Part shown: positions 33,358-44,280 of the stretch, piece by piece
How positions within the stretch are numbered: position 1 is the first letter of the stretch
Layout: each line of letters starts with the position of its first letter
Origin: Ophiostoma sp. CBS 140.51
Lineage: Eukaryota; Ascomycota; Sordariomycetes; Ophiostomatales; Ophiostomataceae
Length of the DNA: 55,635 nucleotides
Assembly (NCBI GenBank): GCA_029298735.1
Contig: JANSLP010000223.1
Span: 1-55,635, forward strand
Direction: 5' to 3'
Notes under the pieces: model-generated
Databases searched by the model: none
Told to the model about the DNA's origin: nothing
The model's input: only the letters and a program-made list of their open reading frames with translations
Made by a program: the position numbers and the translations under genes

Positions 33358-33379
33358 TGGGGGTCGATATCGACCCCCA
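33358..33379. repeat. 22-bp perfect palindrome
   Basis: The two halves are exact reverse complements, centred on GATATC, with five G at one end and five C at the other inside a T/A pair. It has no spacer, so it fits a dimeric DNA-binding protein site better than an RNA terminator loop. It lies in the gene-poor region, about 5 kb from the nearest coding end. Confidence 0.75.
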
Positions 33380-34042
33380 AAGTGCCTCCCACGTATCGTG
33401 ACCCCCTCTTTACATTACTGAGAATTACCTGCTATTGGGGATTGTCCGGACCAGGTCACGCCTTTTCGACCGGCCGTGTGCTATGGCATTTCACGGCACA
33501 CCTAGACTACGCATTGTCTCCTTCTCCTCTCCACGTGGGATGCATCACACGATAGCAAAAGACAAAGACAAAATGCAATTAGGAGAGATAGGCCCCGAAC
33601 CCTCACCACGGGGTGTCTGTTTGGTGGTCTGGGCCGGGCTCGGCTGAACTGGGCTGAACTGGGCTGAGCTGAAAGACCTGTCCCGTGTTCTTGTCTAACC
33701 GGTGTCCAGCCGACCATGTTTGGCGGTGAGGCTGTCTATTTTGACTGGTTTGCCTGATGTTTATTATTCTCTCTTTTGTGTCCGCTGGGCACTGTCATAA
33801 AAGGGCTTCTATGATAATGCGGGTCGTGTTATGGAGAGGGGCTGCCAAAATCAAAATAAATCGATGCAGCTCACGAAAAACAAGTCTCGTGGCGTCACTC
33901 ACATATACACGAATATTACACAAAGCAAGATGACTGAGCTTTGATATTGGAAGCTTTGATATTGAATTCTTAGTAGAAGAATGGAAGATTAAAAAGAAGT
34001 TTTTCTCAAGTCAACACCCAGATGCCAGAAGATATTTGGAAG

Positions 34043-34191
34043 CACAAACGGCCGAGCGAGGCACGATATTTGGACTCGCGGCGCGGCGCCAAGCTTTGGC
34101 ACGGACTCTCCAAAGTAGAATCATTATTCGGTTCACTCAGAACGCACCGAAGTGTGTAGACAAATCGTGCCGCTACGCTCGGTCGTTTGTG
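34043..34191. repeat. imperfect inverted repeat with nested hairpins (possible structured RNA)
   Basis: Arms at 34043-34069 and 34162-34191 pair over about 23 of 27-30 positions in three blocks: CACAAACG with CGTTTGTG, CCGAGCG with CGCTCGG, and GGCACGAT with ATCGTGCC. Between the arms two more hairpins can form: CTTTGG/CCAAAG (near 34090-34115) and TTCGG-TTC/GAA-CCGAA (near 34128-34152). The result is a junction-like fold of about 149 nt. I could not match it to U1-U6, 5S, SRP, RNase P or tRNA. It could be a non-coding RNA on either strand or a small inverted-repeat element. Confidence 0.4.
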
Positions 34192-37100
34192 CGGTCGGCG
34201 CCACGAAGCTAAATACAAGTGAGGACGGACCTGCGTGGAAGACTAAGTATGATTCAAAAAGGTTTGCCAGTGCGCGACCATTTATTAAAAAAACAAAACG
34301 GACGATGAACGTGCGCTGCAGCTACGAGGCGTACCTTGCAGGTCATGTTGTCTCGTCTTTGCAAAACAATTTGCCTAACTCGGACTTCTACCGTGTCTGT
34401 GGTTGTCTGTGTGTTCGGGATGGCGAGTGTGTGCAGACATGTGCTTTATTTGGAATAGAGGACGGAGTACTCGTACGGATGCCAGGCACGATTAAACTGC
34501 CGGGCCGAGAAAGGAAGAAAGAGAAGAAACAAAAGAAGACGGAATAGAAGACGGAATAGAAGACGAGCCGCCTTCATTCGCGTCACAAGACTCGATCTGG
34601 ATGCATTCCTGTTCCTTCTCGATCCTCAGATCCTTTAACAAAAATCAACCACAGGAGCGCACTGTAGTTGGCGGTGTGCGTACAGGCCACTTCCTTGTCT
34701 TTTGTTGACCGCTGTTCCCCGACGTAAACATCAGGAGGGCACATCAGGGCACATCACTCAGATCTCCGTTGGACTTTTGAGTGTGTATGTTTGTGTACAT
34801 GTACATGCGGTAAACAGCGTGGGGAACAACACGGCAAGCCGAAGCCGTTTCTAAATGTTTGATATCACTCCTCATGATAATATTGCAGGGCAGAGGCAGA
34901 TGACGGCCTGTTTCTTTCGTGCTAAGCGCCCTGGTTAGCCCGATTGGGTAACCCTGCCAGGCGGCCGGGGGCAGAGAAAAAATAAAGGCAAATGAAGGAC
35001 GGTGTGCGGGATTCTCGGCTTGCATCTCAGTTTGCACTTTCTGTGTCGATTTCCATGCTGTCTTCGTTTGTGCATTGGATTTGCAACGACAGTGTACGAC
35101 ATATTTGTCGACTTCCTTGGACCGGTTGGCTGTTTGATTTTCTTGTTGATTTTCAGCTCACACACTCTCGGCATCTTCCGTCTCCGGCGAAAGTGCTCCT
35201 TGAATTTCTTTCTTTTTCTCCTCTTTCTTTCCTTTTTCCTGTCCGCTCTCTCCAGTGGTTCGACACTACTGCACTCCAGAGACGCCAAAACGCCCACCAA
35301 ACTACACGCCAACAAGCTCGTTTAAACAAGCCCTGGACGCCGCAAGACGCCACAGCGCCCTCCGTAACGGTCGTTCAAGGTCTGGCCCGCAGCTAAAAAA
35401 GAGAGAGAAAAATAGTAAGCATTACGAAAATTAAGTTAGCGCAAGGTGAAGGTCCTTGGTGAAGGCTCGGCGAGAGGCCTGGAACAGCCAGTCGCAAGTA
35501 TTTCTGTTTTGAGTTTAGTTTCCAAGCTGAAGGTGAAGCTTTACTTTTACCGTTGATTCTCTTCTTCTCATCGTGAACTATCACGAACTATCGTCTCGTA
35601 CTCTGAAAGTGAGGCAGGCCAGTATGATCCAGGATGCAGATGGAGATCAAGATCGTGGTCTTTCAAATTCGTTTGTGATCATGCTAAATTGCCGGCTTTT
35701 GGTCCGACCGTGAAAAGAGGCAACCAGCTGCTGTAACATTTGATATGTGTCTTTCGACAGCAACCCTGGTCTGCGGAGCTTGCTGTCCGCCCTGCCTGCC
35801 CTGTAAGCAAAACCGTTGCGCTCCTTCGACCCCATCTGCCTGCATTCTTCTCTAGTTGTCTCTGTCGGGTGCCCATTTACGTCCATCGGCCCCCGTTATC
35901 GATCGCCAAAACTGCCCACCACATCGTACGTCGCAGGGCCGAGTCTGGCATGATTGACAATTGCGATGGTGGACAGTGGAAGAGAATGCCATTCTGTCTA
36001 CGCGGCTTTGATTATCTACGTTTTGGCGTTTCTACATTTGTGGATCGTTCTACAAATGGCAGACGGAAAAGTGGTCAGCTGTTTCCGACAGTTGTGTGGT
36101 GGGTGGACGGAAGGTGGTGTTTGCATATTCAATTTTTGAAGAGTCGCTTTTCCGTTGTCTTTCCACTACTCCCCTTGTCCGCGTCTGTCTATTTTAGTTT
36201 CTTGTCTCTTTGGCTTCCTCTCTGGCTCGGTCCTGCACTCCCCTTTTTTTCGTGAGGCCGCACGTTTCGGCCGATCCGCTCGGACCTCTTTTGAGGCAAA
36301 AAGTGAAAAACGCAAAAGCAAAAAGCAAAGTGCCCTAACCACTGCTCGTAAATGTAAGAGGTCGAAAGAAAAGAAAAAGAAAAATGCGTGTAAAGAACTG
36401 AGCTACAGGAAAGAGAAAAGAAAGCGTGGCCAAAGTAGACAAACATGGGCATAGAGACGTGCCGTACGAGACGCTCCGACATTGAACAACAACAGAGAAT
36501 TATCTCAACAATCTGTATGGAGTACCTGAACCGCAAACTCAGAACAGAGCCTCCACGCGGGTGTGGGCATTGACAGTGATTGACCCATTGACCAACCCCG
36601 AGAGACTGGTAAACGCGTTGACTTTGGTGGACTTTGACAGATGAAGCAAACTTAAATTCTACGACGCACTACATCTGACACACGATGATCTTTGCTCGGG
36701 TCACCTCAAAGGACGGAGTGCATTTCGATATTTCGTTGTCATATTTTCTTCTTTTTCTGACTCGACAGCCTTGCATTGTCCCTGCATGAGTTGTCCGCAG
36801 CGACGCACACCACACACCTTTTTTTGTTCTGACAATGCTTGTTTGCTTGTATGCAACCATCCTGCGCGTATCTGCACGTGGCTCAAAAAGGCTGCACCCA
36901 TTCTACAGCCAAGCAACACTCTGTCTGCACCTCGTGAGGAAAAACAAGTTTATGTATGTGCACTCTGTGTATGGCCAATGCAGGCATAAATGAGCCAGGG
37001 ATTTGCAGGGAGAAGACGAAGCAAAACCCTTCACCTTGGTACTTCCACTTGTATCGAACGCAGATGCAGCTAGCTTTCATACACTTCAGGATAATGCAGT

Positions 37101-38715
37101 CATCCTCCGTATACAGTGACAGATTTATTTTCCTTTGATCGCCGCCGCCGTTTCCCTTGATCCGCTTCCTCGGCCATCTGCGACGATTTACGATGCGTAA
37201 AAGTGGAATACTGACATTGGTAAATATCGGTGAAGAGTCGACCATGTTGTTGAGAAGTTCATATCGTGACATCAAGGTCACAACCATTACTGCATAACGG
37301 CATATTCTTCGATTGTATGCCGCGACGACCTGGAGTCAATAGTTCAAGGGTCTCTTGAATGAGACGTGACAGCAAGGTGAAGTAAGTGAAGTAAAGTGAA
37401 AGTCTGCGGTGACTGCGGTGTGCACGACCACAGATGGTTTCCTTTTTTGTCTCTGTCTCTGTTAATGTGATGAAAATTCAACCATTCGCATCACACTGCT
37501 CATTTCAACTCTCTTGAGGGAGACGTCGACTTGGCTCTACGACTTTTTACTCTTGCTCACGGAATGATTTGCGCTTGCAGAGTTCGCTTGAGATCGCTTG
37601 ACCTCGCTTGCAGGTAAACTGGGCCCTTCTTGCTTTCTTCTTTCACTGGTCATCATCTTTTGTTTCAACATGCGGCTACGACGATAGGAGCACCGGAACA
37701 GATGGATAAGGAAAAGAAATGGGCTCAAATCTACGCGAGGAGTTTGGTGTTTGGGGGAAAGGCACATCAAAGGGAATAGCAGGGAATGGTGATCACCCGA
37801 GAAAGACGTGACAGATGGGCGTGTAAACGTAGAGATAAATCAAAATCAAATGCTCCATGAAACTGACATGACTGCCTTCAATTCACGCTTCTGCCCAACT
37901 TCCTATCTCGCTCTCGGTTTCTCGATTTCTTGGTTTGTGTTCAACCTCTTTTGACCGCAACATCGTTGGTCTCGGTTTTTGTCTTATTTCTTTTCTCTCT
38001 TTTTTATGTTTTATTCACATTCTTCACACACGCTCAGTCGTCTCCTCTCATCTGCCCCTCGTCACGCCTTCCGCCGTAGTTTGCAGTCCGGGTCCGTGCG
38101 CGGAAGCTACGACGTTAGCCCATGCAACAGCAGCAACAGCCAACAGGGGCCTCCATTTTTCTGTCCACTTCTTGTTCTGTGCTTTCTGCGCACCATCTCC
38201 TTTTCTCGTCCCCTCCTTTCAACGTCCTGTGCCCACAAACATCGCACCTCGGCGTCGTCATTCGTCAATGGAGTTTCTTTGTCTTGAACTCGGCAAATAG
38301 GAAAGGTTGCCTTGCTACGACTGTTGTCTATGATGTATGTGTCTGTTTTCGTCACATCCTCAGAGGCCGGCTGTCTTCGGTTGTCTTCCCTCTTTGATGC
38401 TCACTTCATGTACCCCGTACTCACCCTGTCCTTGTCTTTTCTTCCCCAACCTGGTCCCTGCACCGCTCACACCGTTCAACGCTCGTTCGTGCAAGTCGTG
38501 CAGGTTGGATGCGCCCTTTTAGCTTTTGGCGTCTGTCAGAAAGGAAAAGACGTCACAGAGTGCAACAATGCTCCTAGAAAAGTGAGTTGCCTACAAAGAT
38601 GTATGGTATGTTCTGGTTACATAGAAAGAAGAAGATGTAAGTGAAGTGCAAGCAAGAAAGATAAGACATTAAACAACACTCGTTCGTAGATTCATCAACA
38701 TAATCCCTTCTCTCT

Positions 38716-40668
38716 TTAGAAAGACACTGGCGGCCTGCCCCTCACATTCACCGCCCCCTCCAGGAACGGGAACGCCTCGACCAGCTCGGGCCCAACGGTC
38801 CAGTTCTTGGGCTCCCTAACATGCTGCACAAATGCCTTGGTCATGACATAGTTCGTGGCCTTGCCGTCAGCCGTCGGCTCGGGGCTGGCCTCCAGAATGC
38901 CCTCGAGCGCGTGATGTGGCCAGCCAATACTAAATGACTTGACAATAATACTGGCAAAGTCGCGGTAGCGGGTATGGTCGAGATGGGACACGAGACGTTC
39001 ACGGACACGTGGCCAGCCCAGAGTATCAATCCAAAATGGATGTGGCACGACGAGTTGAGCGCCTGTTGGGCGGAAGAACTCCGGAATGGCATCGTAATGT
39101 TCGCGTGTGGGCGCAATGAGCCATCGGATGTAGATACACATCATGTACAGCAAAGCCGTCTTTTCGGGTGTCGTATAGACCATGATGGTCCCCGCGACGT
39201 GACGGGCAATGGTGGAAGCGACAGGGCGGTCAGGCTCGTAGAGGACAGGATTAAGGAGGGAGTTGACCGAGGGGAAGTGGGCATGGGTGAACTCGTCAGA
39301 CGGCGAAGTAGCTGCTGTCGACGCCGAGGCAGCCGCAGAGGGTGTTGTCGACCCTGTTGATACTGCTGACGTTGACGTTCCTGCCGTGGTAGCTGATGCT
39401 GTCGACAGTGACCGTGTGGTCAGTGTAGCAGTTGCTCCTGGTGCGGCAACCGCCTGCCCTCTTCTCCGCTTGTACACTAGGTTGATAATCAATTCGTCGA
39501 CATTCGACGTGGGCGGCACGTACGGCGGTGTGACGGCCCAGACAGGCGAGGCATCTCTCAACCGATTCGCTTCGACACGTGCCAAGTAGACGGCGCCAGT
39601 ATCATCGTGCGGATTGCGACGGAAACTATCGCCAGCGGCCGAGGGTGCAGGCGGTGAGGCTGCAGTGAAGTCGATGCTGCCCGGCGGATTCCGATGGACG
39701 TAGCCCTGGGTGAACGGATAACCCGACTGTGGTTCGGAGGCGAGTGGTGGCAGTTGGTTAGGGAATTGAGGGTAGAGGTGAGGGTGAAGCTGTGTCGGAG
39801 TGGGTGGTCGTGGAGGACGGGCACTATGCGCATTATTTGGTGGATGTTGGTGATGGCTTGGATGTTGATTTGAATGTTGACCCTGGTGCTGGCCCTGCTG
39901 GCTATTTGGCAGATCCGCCGAGAAGAGCGGTAGACTGCGTGTCAACAAGTCGATGTCGAGAGAGACTGTTTGTTAGTGAGTGTAGACATTATATTTCGTA
40001 GGCGGTGGCCACTTACAGTCACTATTTTGGAAAGGGATGGAGTCCTCAACAGGGACTGTGACAGAGGCTCCCGAACCCCAAAAGTCGAGATTGTCGAGGT
40101 TTAGGGTGACTGTGTCACCTGCGTACGGTTGTGTCCCACTCATTGGCTGGTCTACGGGTTGGCCCGATTGTGATTGTTGCCCATGTTTTCCGTCTGGCTG
40201 AAGTGACGCTGGAGACGGCGATAGTGATGATGCCGAGGCCGTCCGGGCCGCCACATTTGACACCGGCGATGCTGTCGTCGTCAGCGGGGATGACCTGGGT
40301 GAGCTTCCGTGTGCACTACCGCCAGTCGACGATGCGGCCGTCGCCACTGCCAATGATACTTGCAGCGACCGCAGCGACGCAATAATGCCGTCCAGCGATG
40401 TCGACGACGTTTGCGTCCGCGCCGCCGCCTGTGCCTTATCGGACTCGGCCTGTGCCAGACGCTCCGTCAGCGTGCGCACCTCGGCCTCCAGCTCGGCCAG
40501 TCGGGTCTTGTTCTTTTGCCGCAGAACTCGTTGATTTTCTCGGTCGATCGCTCGTTTGCGGTACAGCCGCTCCATGCTCAAGTTGGCGGCGGCCCGCGAC
40601 GACGTCGATGCCGATGTGCTCGAGCGGCCGTCGGTCTTGACAGGGCGAATGTGGAGCGCGTCGTCCAT
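38716..40668 (-). CDS. bZIP transcription factor with C-terminal DUF3425
   Basis: Exons are 40668-40017 and 39965-38716, giving 633 residues. The 51-nt intron has donor GTAAGT, branch CACTAAC and acceptor ACAG, and the joint is in frame. The N-terminal basic region (about 34-56, KRAIDRENQRVLRQKNKTR) leads into a short heptad region (L57-L71), so it binds DNA as a dimer. The middle is Ser/Thr/Pro- and Gln/His-rich and disordered. The C-terminal third matches the fungal DUF3425 module, including HPFWIDTLGWPRVRERL. The position that is an invariant Asn in classical bZIP basic regions is Asp42 here, as I recall for a subgroup of fungal DUF3425 proteins. Targets are unknown. The gene diverges from the arylsulfatase gene across 1.7 kb. 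Confidence 0.88.
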
Positions 40669-42347
40669 GGTGGTGGTTGTGAAGTGTTTTTCGGCTTTGT
40701 GTCGAGTCAGTTTTGTCGAGTCGTGATGCTCGTGATGCCCGTGGTTGTGATCGTTATCTAATCGGAAGGCACGTTGTAGTACAGTGTGGTCGTTCCTTCT
40801 CAAACGATCGTGACTCTCGTTGGTCGCTCTTTCCTTGTGCCGTTCTTTCCTCACGTATCGTTTGCCCCTATTTTGACATTTCTTCGTTCACAATTTCAAA
40901 ATAAAATTCAATCTTCTTGTCTTCATTTTTTCACTTCACCACGATTGAAAAGCGTCCTTCACTTCGCTCGAGGACTCGCTCGACGCATTCACCATCGCCG
41001 CCCCCAATTCGCAACGCGACGTCGCAAGCCCTGGCCCGGCTTGCACGATGGCGCGAGCACGCAACCAATGGCGCCAATTGCATCAAAGAAGGTCTGCAGC
41101 TGCAGCTACTGCACACTATTTTTTGAGTGGGTTTCCGTTTCCGTCTCTTTTTTCTTCTTCCTTTCTTCTTCCTTTCTTCTCTTGCTCTCTTTTTCCTCTC
41201 TGTTCCTACTCTCTTACTCTCTCACCTTGCATTTGTACCCCTACAACAGCCCATGCGACTCTTTGTTTCCCCCCACATACCTCACTTTACCCCGACTCTT
41301 TTTAGTCTTGGCTGATCCCGTCACTCTGTGGCAGCATGACTTGATGCATTTGAGCATGACTTGACTCGATTGTGACAGGGTCAACACGGACGGGATCCGC
41401 GGAGGTTCAGATCAGACTCGCAATCCGCGCAACCCTCGCAATCCAACATGATAAAATCCAACGTGATGGATCGGTCTCGTCTTCTGTGTGGACCCTCCTT
41501 CCCTTTTTGTCACTTGAGCCGCTCAAGGGAAAACACTTCCTCATAGGAAAGAGCGATGAGGCAAGACGTGATGCCCCGCACGAGTCGTCCACAAAAATTG
41601 GCCTGACAAGCCTGTGTGAGCCCTGTCAATGGGATGCCAACTGCGCCAATACCATGCTGACAGCCCGCTAACAACACCCGCTAAGCACACCCTAAATGGC
41701 TAATTCGCTGCCGACAAAATGGACAAAATATTACGCCATCGAGACTCGAGAAGGACCAGACTGCTTGGCAACACGACTCGCTCCTTTCGCCCAAAATCAC
41801 CCTCTTTTCTTGCTCTCTCAATTTTGTGACGTTCCGACCGTCGTCTCCTCACACTAGCATGACTCGATACTCGACGTCGCTGGTCCCTGCACCCAGAATT
41901 GGCCTGCAAGACTAGTCGAGTCATTCACTCTCCTCCTCCTCTGCTCTCCTCCTTTCGTCTCTTCTCAGCCCTTGCATCTCCATCGACTAACTTGATCGGT
42001 TGTGTTATTCGTCGACTGAAGTGTGTAGCCATCGACTACCGACTGTCGTTTGTCTTCGTCGGGCATGCTGGCCACCTCCATGTGGAGACACGACGAGTGT
42101 CGACTCTCCCGGTGCCTCCATGTCTGTCCATTGACTACCTGCCTTCCTATCCATTGGCCGCGGAACAAGCAAGCACCGATGATAGTCTCTCCACAATATC
42201 GTACCTGGAGCTTTTGTCTTTTCCCAAGTCCGTAGTCGGTCTTTTTCTCCAAGCTTTCTTTCATCCTGACACCTACAAGAGGCCGTCAAGTCGACGCATC
42301 TTTACCTTGTTTTCTTACTCTGTTCCTTCTTGACCATCACCGCCATC
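40669..42347. promoter_or_regulatory. divergent promoter region of the bZIP gene and the arylsulfatase gene
   Basis: No gene is seen in these 1.7 kb. A CT-rich leader-like tract lies at 41130-41320. The last 60 bases before 42348 are T-rich and end in CCGCCATC before the ATG. Confidence 0.45.
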
Positions 42348-44126
42348 ATGCGTATCTCACATACACTCACAGTACTGGCCAGCCTCTCGGCTGGCGTATC
42401 AGTGTCGGCTGCGGCTGCCCGCCCCAACATCGTCCTCGTCTTGACCGACGACCAGGACACCCACATGAATTCCCTCGACCACATGCCTCTCGTCCAGAAG
42501 CATCTTATGCGCCAGGGCACGACGTTCACCAAGCACTACTGCACTGTAGCCATTTGCTGCCCAAGCCGCGTCAACCTCTGGACCGGCCAGATGGCACACA
42601 ACACCAACGTGACTGACGTCTTTCCTCCCTTTGGTGGCTATCCCAAATTCGTCTCGGAGGGCTACAACGACAACCACTTGGCTCTGTGGATGCAAGAGAG
42701 TGGCTACAATACGTACTACTCTGGCAAGCTGTTCAACCACCACACGGTGGATAACTACGCTGATCCTCCTGTCCGTGGCTTCACCGGCAGCAACTTTGTT
42801 CTGGACCCCTCGACGTACCAGTACTGGAACTTTACGACGTCGCACAATGGCGGCGCACCACAGAACTTCCTGGGCAAGTACTCGCCTGACTTTACGGCGG
42901 CGAGAGCCTACGAATTCTTGGACGAGGGACTAGCAGCCGTCGATGAGAAGCCCTTCTTCCTTGTGGCCGCCCCCATCGCGCCGCACGCGCAGGTCGTCCT
43001 CTACCCGACCATGGAAGCTGGCCCGCCCGCCGTAGCCGAGCGTCATCGTGACCTGTTCAACGATTACCAGATCCCACGGACACCCAACTTCAACCCCGAG
43101 GAAGCCTCGGGTGTCAGCTGGATTCTGCGCCAGCCCCGGCTAAACGATACCGTCATCGAATACAACGACGAGTACCAGCGCCAGCGGCTGCGATCGCTCC
43201 AGTCGGTCGATGAGATGGTCGGCGAGATGATTTCGAGACTGGACGCAGCTGGCCAGCTCGGCAACACCTACTTTATCTACACCACCGACAACGGCTACCA
43301 CATCTCCCAGCACCGTCTCCACCCCGGCAAAGAGTGCAGCTTCGAGACCGATATCAACGTCCCCATGGTTATCCGCGGACCTGGCGTCCCCCAGGACTTT
43401 GTCAAAGACGCTGTTGTCAGCTCCCACACGGACGTCGCCCCCACCGTCATGAAGCTCGCCGGTAACCCGCCCCGTCCCGACTTTGACGGTCGTGCCATGG
43501 CCGTCCATGACGCCGTCAACAGCGGACCAGAGCACGTCGGCACCGAGTTCTGGGGCTATGCTATCCCAGAGGGCAAGTACGGCTACAGCGGCAAGTATGG
43601 GTTCATCGATGGCCCCGCCGAGGCCCATCCCAACAACACCTACAAGGGACTGCGTCTCGAGTGTGCCGATTACTCGCTCTACTATGCCGTCTGGTGCACT
43701 CATGAGCGCCAGCTGTACAACATGCGCACGGATCCATGGCAGATGGACAACCTGCTGGCCAACAACAAGGAGAAGAGCAAGGGCAGCTTGCCCGCCGCGA
43801 CCCTTCTTGGCCGCGATCTCGAGACAGTGATCGACCGTCTGGATGCGCTCGTCCTTATCATGAAGTCCTGCAAGGGTGCCGCTTGCACTGAACCCTGGCG
43901 CCGGATCCACCCCAAGGGTGATGTCCACAGCCTCAAGGATGCCTTGGCGCCGCGGTTCGATGTCTTTTATAAGAAGCAGCCCAAGGTCTCGTTTACGTCG
44001 TGCGAGCTGGGCTACTTCCCTGAAGTCGAGGGGCCCATGGACTACCACGTCTTTAGCGGTGGTGCTCTTGACCGGATTCGCGAGCAGCTGCCATTGGTTG
44101 ATCCCAACTGGGGATTGTGGACATAG
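42348..44126 (+). CDS. secreted arylsulfatase
   Basis: The enzyme hydrolyses sulfate esters (aryl or phenol sulfates) and would free sulfate outside the cell or in the secretory pathway. The 592-residue protein starts with a signal peptide (about 1-22, MRISHTLTVLASLSAGVSVS then Ala-rich). Mature sulfatase motifs follow: RPNIVLVLTDDQD with metal ligands Asp34-Asp35, and the sulfatase signature CCPSR (70-74) with LWTGQ. Cys70 is the residue expected to be turned to formylglycine. Further on are YTTDNGYH and the C-terminal RTDPWQMDNL. Potential N-glycosylation sites (NVT, NFT, NDT, NNT) fit secretion. The ATG at 42348 is the first in the frame. No intron is seen. The gene converges with the AA8 gene, leaving only 154 bp between stops. 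Confidence 0.92.
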   Translation: MRISHTLTVLASLSAGVSVSAAAARPNIVLVLTDDQDTHMNSLDHMPLVQKHLMRQGTTFTKHYCTVAICCPSRVNLWTGQMAHNTNVTDVFPPFGGYPKFVSEGYNDNHLALWMQESGYNTYYSGKLFNHHTVDNYADPPVRGFTGSNFVLDPSTYQYWNFTTSHNGGAPQNFLGKYSPDFTAARAYEFLDEGLAAVDEKPFFLVAAPIAPHAQVVLYPTMEAGPPAVAERHRDLFNDYQIPRTPNFNPEEASGVSWILRQPRLNDTVIEYNDEYQRQRLRSLQSVDEMVGEMISRLDAAGQLGNTYFIYTTDNGYHISQHRLHPGKECSFETDINVPMVIRGPGVPQDFVKDAVVSSHTDVAPTVMKLAGNPPRPDFDGRAMAVHDAVNSGPEHVGTEFWGYAIPEGKYGYSGKYGFIDGPAEAHPNNTYKGLRLECADYSLYYAVWCTHERQLYNMRTDPWQMDNLLANNKEKSKGSLPAATLLGRDLETVIDRLDALVLIMKSCKGAACTEPWRRIHPKGDVHSLKDALAPRFDVFYKKQPKVSFTSCELGYFPEVEGPMDYHVFSGGALDRIREQLPLVDPNWGLWT

Positions 44127-44280
44127 TCGAGCGAGAGAAGCGAGCGATGAGAGAAAAGAATGGAGAAAGGAGATGCCAAGATAGTCAAAATTGTGCATGA
44201 GAAAGAATTGGATTTTAGCACCTATTTAATTAATCTTTGAACACGTATGAGCTATGATAACAGACTATTCGCGTACATGT

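Larger units (their letters stand above)
30360..38715. other. 8.4 kb region without a convincing protein gene
   Basis: Both flanking genes (jac1 on plus, bZIP on minus) end towards this stretch, so it contains two 3' flanks and no known promoter for either. No frame has a recognisable domain, and the longest frames are CT-rich or antisense noise. Inside I see a tRNA-Met (31163-31279), tandem repeats (31300-31345 and 31512-31540), a 22-bp palindrome (33358-33379), a foldable inverted repeat (34043-34191) and leader-like CT-rich tracts on the plus strand near 35190-35270, 36150-36250 and 37930-38270. Confidence 0.55.

Noticed and set aside
34152..34547. 131-codon plus-strand frame in the gene-poor region
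   Set aside because: It overlaps the inverted repeat, and its sequence has no domain and a low-complexity Lys/Glu end.
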